A stretch of 8,240 bases of DNA, taken from the NCBI RefSeq assembly GCF_003217515.1, contig NZ_QJSX01000034.1, positions 1 through 8,240 on the forward strand. The letters run 5' to 3'. The notes under the pieces were generated by a model that saw nothing but the letters and a program-made list of their open reading frames with translations, was not told the DNA's origin and did not search any database. How positions within the stretch are numbered: the stretch's first letter is position 1; each line of letters begins with the position of its first letter. Source of the DNA: Deinococcus yavapaiensis KR-236 (GTDB lineage Bacteria; Deinococcota; Deinococci; Deinococcales; Deinococcaceae). Below are positions 5,729 through 8,240 of this stretch, in pieces. Both the position numbers and the translations under genes were made by a program.

Positions 5729-7996
5729 ATGAAGAAGTGTTCTTTGCTGCTCTTGGCGCTCCTCATCGGCTGCGCCACGCCACCTCAAGCTCCCACCGGT
5801 CCTCGCGTGCTGGGCATCGTGCAAGTCACCGCCGGGCAGGACGCCGCCGTGCAGTGGGTGCGACCCGACGCGGACACCCTACGTGCCCTCGACCTCACCA
5901 GCATTCCCGCTGGCCTCGACGTGCAAGTCGTGCCCACCACCACCCCCTTCTTCGACGCGGGCGGCACCCGCTACCTGTACTCGCACCTCAAAGTGCGAAA
6001 CGGTAAAGGCAGCACCCTCAACAGTGAACTCAAAAACGTCACTTTCCTCGCCCTCGACAACACCACTACTCTCGGCGACACCGCCATCGTCTCGATGCGC
6101 AACGCCGCAGGAGCGGCCATCACCAGCGTGGACGTCGCGCGTAGCCTACGACCCACCCACCGCATGCAAGGAGCGAGTGCTGTCGAATCGCTCGGCGCGG
6201 ACTTGCAACTGTTCAGTGAAAGCGAGATCAGCTCGTTTTCCTCCGCGTTCCCGTGGGGCTTCGGGGTGCGGCACTGCTTGGACGTGAACTGCGACGCGTA
6301 CGACAAGACCCTGCCGGGCAACCCGGCCCTCAATCAGTTCGATGGGCGGGTGACACTGGCGTTCAAGACGCCGATCACCACGAGTGCGAACACGCCCAAG
6401 AGCGCGTCGATGCTGTACTTGGTCGTCGCCGACAACACAACGAACGCGAGGGTGGTGCAGAGCAGCGAAGAGCAATTGACAGGCACCGTTGCGGGGAGGA
6501 GTGTCGTTCCAGCGGGCTTCGACCTCGTCAAACTACCCGGGTCGAACTTGCCGGGTGGAACGCAACTGAGCAACGTGCGCGTGGCGGGCACGGCGAGTAC
6601 GACCACGACGACGCTGTTGACACGTCCTTCCTTGACAGCGAGTAACGCGGTATTTCAACAAGGGCAAGCCGTGACGTACGCCGTGAGTGGATCAGACCCG
6701 CAGAGCTCTACATTGACGTACACCGTCGCGGGAGGAGCGCTCCCGGCAGGATTGAATCTCAACGGCAGCACAGGAGCAGTCAGCGGTACGCCGTCGAGTT
6801 ACGGGACATCCAATGTGACATGGAGGGTGACGAACGCCAGCGGGGAGTTCGACGAGAAGACCGTGACTTTGAGCGTGACGGCCACCCCGCCAAGCGTGAC
6901 GGTTGAGAATCAAAGCTTGACGCAAGGACAGAGCGCGAACTTCACCGTCACGGCGAGCGATTCTCAGAACCTGACACTGACGTACAGCCTCACGCAAGGC
7001 AGCCCCCTACCCGCGGGGTTGTCGCTTGATAGCAGTACGGGTGTGGTGAGTGGCACGCCGACTACGGTCGGGACGACGAACGTGACCTTCCAGGTGACGA
7101 ACAGCGGCGGCGGCACGGCCAGCAAGGCAATCACCATCACGGTGAACTCGGCGAGTGGCTCGCTCGACACCACCTTCGGCTCGGGCGGCAAGGTCACCAC
7201 GCCCATCGGAACGTCGGGTGAAGAAGCCTACGCGTTGGTGATGCAACCGGACGGGAAGCTCGTCGCCGCTGGAGCCACCTTCAACGGCTCGAACTTTGAC
7301 TTCGCGTTGGTGCGGTACAACAGCAACGGTACCCTCGACACTACCTTCGGCTCGGGAGGCAAGGTCACCACGCCCATCGGAACGTCGAATGACTTTGCCT
7401 ACGCGTTGGTGATGCAACCCGACGGGAAGCTCGTCGCCGCTGGAGCCACCTACAACGGCTCGAACTCTGACCTCGCGTTGGTGCGGTACAACAGCAACGG
7501 TTCGCTCGACACCACCTTCGGCACGAGCGGCAAGGTCACCACGCCTATCGGGACATCGGATGATCAAGCACACGCGTTGGTAATGCAACCGGACGGGAAG
7601 CTCGTCGCCGCCGGACAAGCCTCCAACGGCTCGAACTTTGACTTCGCGCTGGTGCGGTACAACAGCAACGGTACCCTCGACACTACCTTCGGCTCGGGCG
7701 GTAAGGTCACCACGCCCATCGGAACGTCGAATGACTATGCCTACGCGTTGGTGATGCAACCCGACGGGAAGCTCATCGCCGCCGGACGGACCATCAACGG
7801 CTCGACCTATGATTTCGCGTTGGTGCGGTACAACAGCAACGGTTCGCTCGACACCACCTTCGGCACGAGCGGCAAGGTCACCACGGCAATGAGCGTCTAT
7901 AACGATGAAGTAAGGGCCTTGGCGGTTCAGCCAGACGGGAAGCTTGTTGCCGCTGGATCGGGTGACGGTATCACGTTGGTGCGGTACCAGCCGTAG
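5729..7996 (+). CDS. Gene C: short lipoprotein with two Ig domains and five delta-60 repeats
   Basis: This gene is complete at 755 residues. The start is ATG 5729, chosen by Shine-Dalgarno spacing and by the identical junction before gene D. The leader MKKCSLLLLALLIGC has lipobox LIGC with lipidated Cys15; Cys4 inside the leader is unusual. Residues 16-~299 are the family N-terminal module, about 93% identical to that of B, with the Cys183/Cys188 pair. Two putative Ig domains follow (about 300-383 and 384-472). The second looks like a hybrid of B units II and IV. After linker NSASG come five delta-60 repeats (479-755); the last has only 49 residues and ends RYQP. It is about 300 residues shorter than B, wholly through loss or non-gain of internal repeats, with no frameshift. 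The expected role matches its paralogues: lipid-anchored and extracytoplasmic, ligand unknown. Confidence 0.95.
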   Translation: MKKCSLLLLALLIGCATPPQAPTGPRVLGIVQVTAGQDAAVQWVRPDADTLRALDLTSIPAGLDVQVVPTTTPFFDAGGTRYLYSHLKVRNGKGSTLNSELKNVTFLALDNTTTLGDTAIVSMRNAAGAAITSVDVARSLRPTHRMQGASAVESLGADLQLFSESEISSFSSAFPWGFGVRHCLDVNCDAYDKTLPGNPALNQFDGRVTLAFKTPITTSANTPKSASMLYLVVADNTTNARVVQSSEEQLTGTVAGRSVVPAGFDLVKLPGSNLPGGTQLSNVRVAGTASTTTTTLLTRPSLTASNAVFQQGQAVTYAVSGSDPQSSTLTYTVAGGALPAGLNLNGSTGAVSGTPSSYGTSNVTWRVTNASGEFDEKTVTLSVTATPPSVTVENQSLTQGQSANFTVTASDSQNLTLTYSLTQGSPLPAGLSLDSSTGVVSGTPTTVGTTNVTFQVTNSGGGTASKAITITVNSASGSLDTTFGSGGKVTTPIGTSGEEAYALVMQPDGKLVAAGATFNGSNFDFALVRYNSNGTLDTTFGSGGKVTTPIGTSNDFAYALVMQPDGKLVAAGATYNGSNSDLALVRYNSNGSLDTTFGTSGKVTTPIGTSDDQAHALVMQPDGKLVAAGQASNGSNFDFALVRYNSNGTLDTTFGSGGKVTTPIGTSNDYAYALVMQPDGKLIAAGRTINGSTYDFALVRYNSNGSLDTTFGTSGKVTTAMSVYNDEVRALAVQPDGKLVAAGSGDGITLVRYQP
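5774..6634 (+). repeat. Gene C copy of the duplicated N-terminal module
   Basis: This encodes residues 16-302 and is colinear with 2610-3470 in gene B, with no indels. It preserves HCLDVNCD and the Thr-rich spacer before Ig I. The opening 92 bases belong to the 100-base exact match with B, while the leader just upstream is clearly different. Part of the same module also reappears in gene D: 5864-5913 equals 8146-8195 exactly. Confidence 0.85.
6626..7144 (+). repeat. Gene C: two putative Ig (He_PIG) domains
   Basis: Unit I (6626-6877) is the divergent first domain shared with gene B (SSYGTSNV, GEFDEK). Unit II (6878-7144) is 89 residues. It begins like B unit II (NQSLTQGQ) but ends like B unit IV (TTVGTTNV, then SKAITITVNSASGSLD). 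It also has a local change, VENQ for VGNQ and DSQNL for DPQNL. The array is the shortest of the three visible. Confidence 0.86.
7163..7993 (+). repeat. Gene C: five delta-60 repeats
   Basis: The repeats begin at 7163, 7334, 7505, 7676 and 7847. The first four are 57 residues each. The fifth is 49 residues because the NGSNxDF loop is shortened to SGDGIT before LVRYQP. Repeats 2 and 4 are near copies at a 342-base distance, as are the ends of repeats 1 and 3. Repeat 5 carries AMSVYNDEVRALAVQ, a segment otherwise seen only in the first repeat of gene A. Five full-length blades would be an unusual propeller closure; how it folds is unknown. Confidence 0.86.
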
Positions 7997-7999
7997 GAG
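7995..7999 (+). promoter_or_regulatory. Shine-Dalgarno of gene D, overlapping the stop of gene C
   Basis: AGGAG begins inside the TAG of gene C and is 5 bases upstream of the ATG at 8005. Spacing and surrounding bases are the same as at the B/C junction. Confidence 0.82.
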
Positions 8000-8004
8000 A
8001 TGTG

Positions 8005-8240
8005 ATGAAGAAGCTCCCTTTGCTTGCCCTGGCGCTCCTCGCAGGGTGCGCTACCACCCCCACCCCAGCACCTCACACTGGCCCTCAAGTCCTCGGCTTC
8101 ATCGAAGTGGCGGCCGGTGAAGACCCCAGCGTTGAGTGGGTGCGGCCCGACGCGGACACCCTACGTGCCCTCGACCTCACCAGCATTCCCGCTGGTCTCG
8201 ACGTGCAAGTCGTCCCCACCACCACCCCCTACTTCGACGC
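8005..8240 (+). CDS. Gene D: fourth paralogous lipoprotein, 5' part
   Basis: The frame is open to the window end, with 78 full codons visible. The leader MKKLPLLALALLAGC has lipobox LAGC with predicted lipidated Cys15, followed by a Thr/Pro-rich linker two residues longer than in B and C. Mature residues up to about 45 are clearly diverged (FIEVAAGEDPSVEWV against IVQVTAGQDAAVQWV). From WVRPDADTLRALDL onward the visible protein is identical to B, and one 50-base stretch is identical to gene C at DNA level. This establishes it as the next member of the tandem family. Whether Ig domains and delta-60 repeats follow cannot be seen, but it is expected from A-C. It is 8 bases downstream of C with the same stop-overlapping ribosome binding site. 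Confidence 0.88.
   Translation, partial: MKKLPLLALALLAGCATTPTPAPHTGPQVLGFIEVAAGEDPSVEWVRPDADTLRALDLTSIPAGLDVQVVPTTTPYFD

Noticed and set aside
5724..5729. ATG-TGA start-stop pair as a regulatory mini-ORF
   Set aside because: It directly abuts the Shine-Dalgarno with no spacing, so initiation there is unlikely. It is probably a by-product of the overlap sequence.

Overview
The window holds one tandem run of four paralogous lipoprotein genes on the + strand: A (5' end missing), B (2556-5720), C (5729-7996) and D (3' end missing). Almost all of it is coding. The junctions are only 8-9 bases long, and no stretch over 300 bases lacks a gene. No RNA gene, transposase, promoter or terminator is visible. 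The genes are probably co-transcribed, because each stop codon overlaps the Shine-Dalgarno sequence of the next gene.

B and C are complete and share one plan: a short lipoprotein signal peptide ending in a lipobox Cys; a family-specific N-terminal module of about 285 residues that I do not recognise; a variable number of ~89-residue putative Ig domains (He_PIG type, LPxGLSL...STGxxSGTP); a short Asn/Ser/Gly linker; and a C-terminal array of 57-residue 'delta-60' repeats (LDTTFG..GKVTT...QPDGKLVAAG...ALVRY), which are predicted to form a beta-propeller. Ig/blade counts are at least 5/7 in A, 4/7 in B and 2/5 in C. D shows only its leader and the start of the N-terminal module. The domain plan points to exported, lipid-anchored, stalk-and-propeller surface proteins. 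Their ligand cannot be read from the sequence.

The striking feature is the evolutionary pattern. The sequence is a mosaic with exact repeats of 50-100 bases between and within genes, gene-specific homogenisation of blades, duplicated blade pairs, a hybrid Ig domain, and a blade segment shared between opposite ends of two arrays. This looks like a recombination-driven family that varies stalk length and blade surface around a fixed anchor module.

The organism is a diderm-type bacterium of moderately high GC (roughly 60% by eye) with Sec/lipoprotein export. Deinococcus or a relative is my best guess from the overall style of these lipoproteins, with low confidence. Delta-60 repeat proteins also occur in deltaproteobacteria, myxobacteria and Bacteroidota. 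Because the repeats are so similar, copy numbers in a short-read assembly should be treated with caution.
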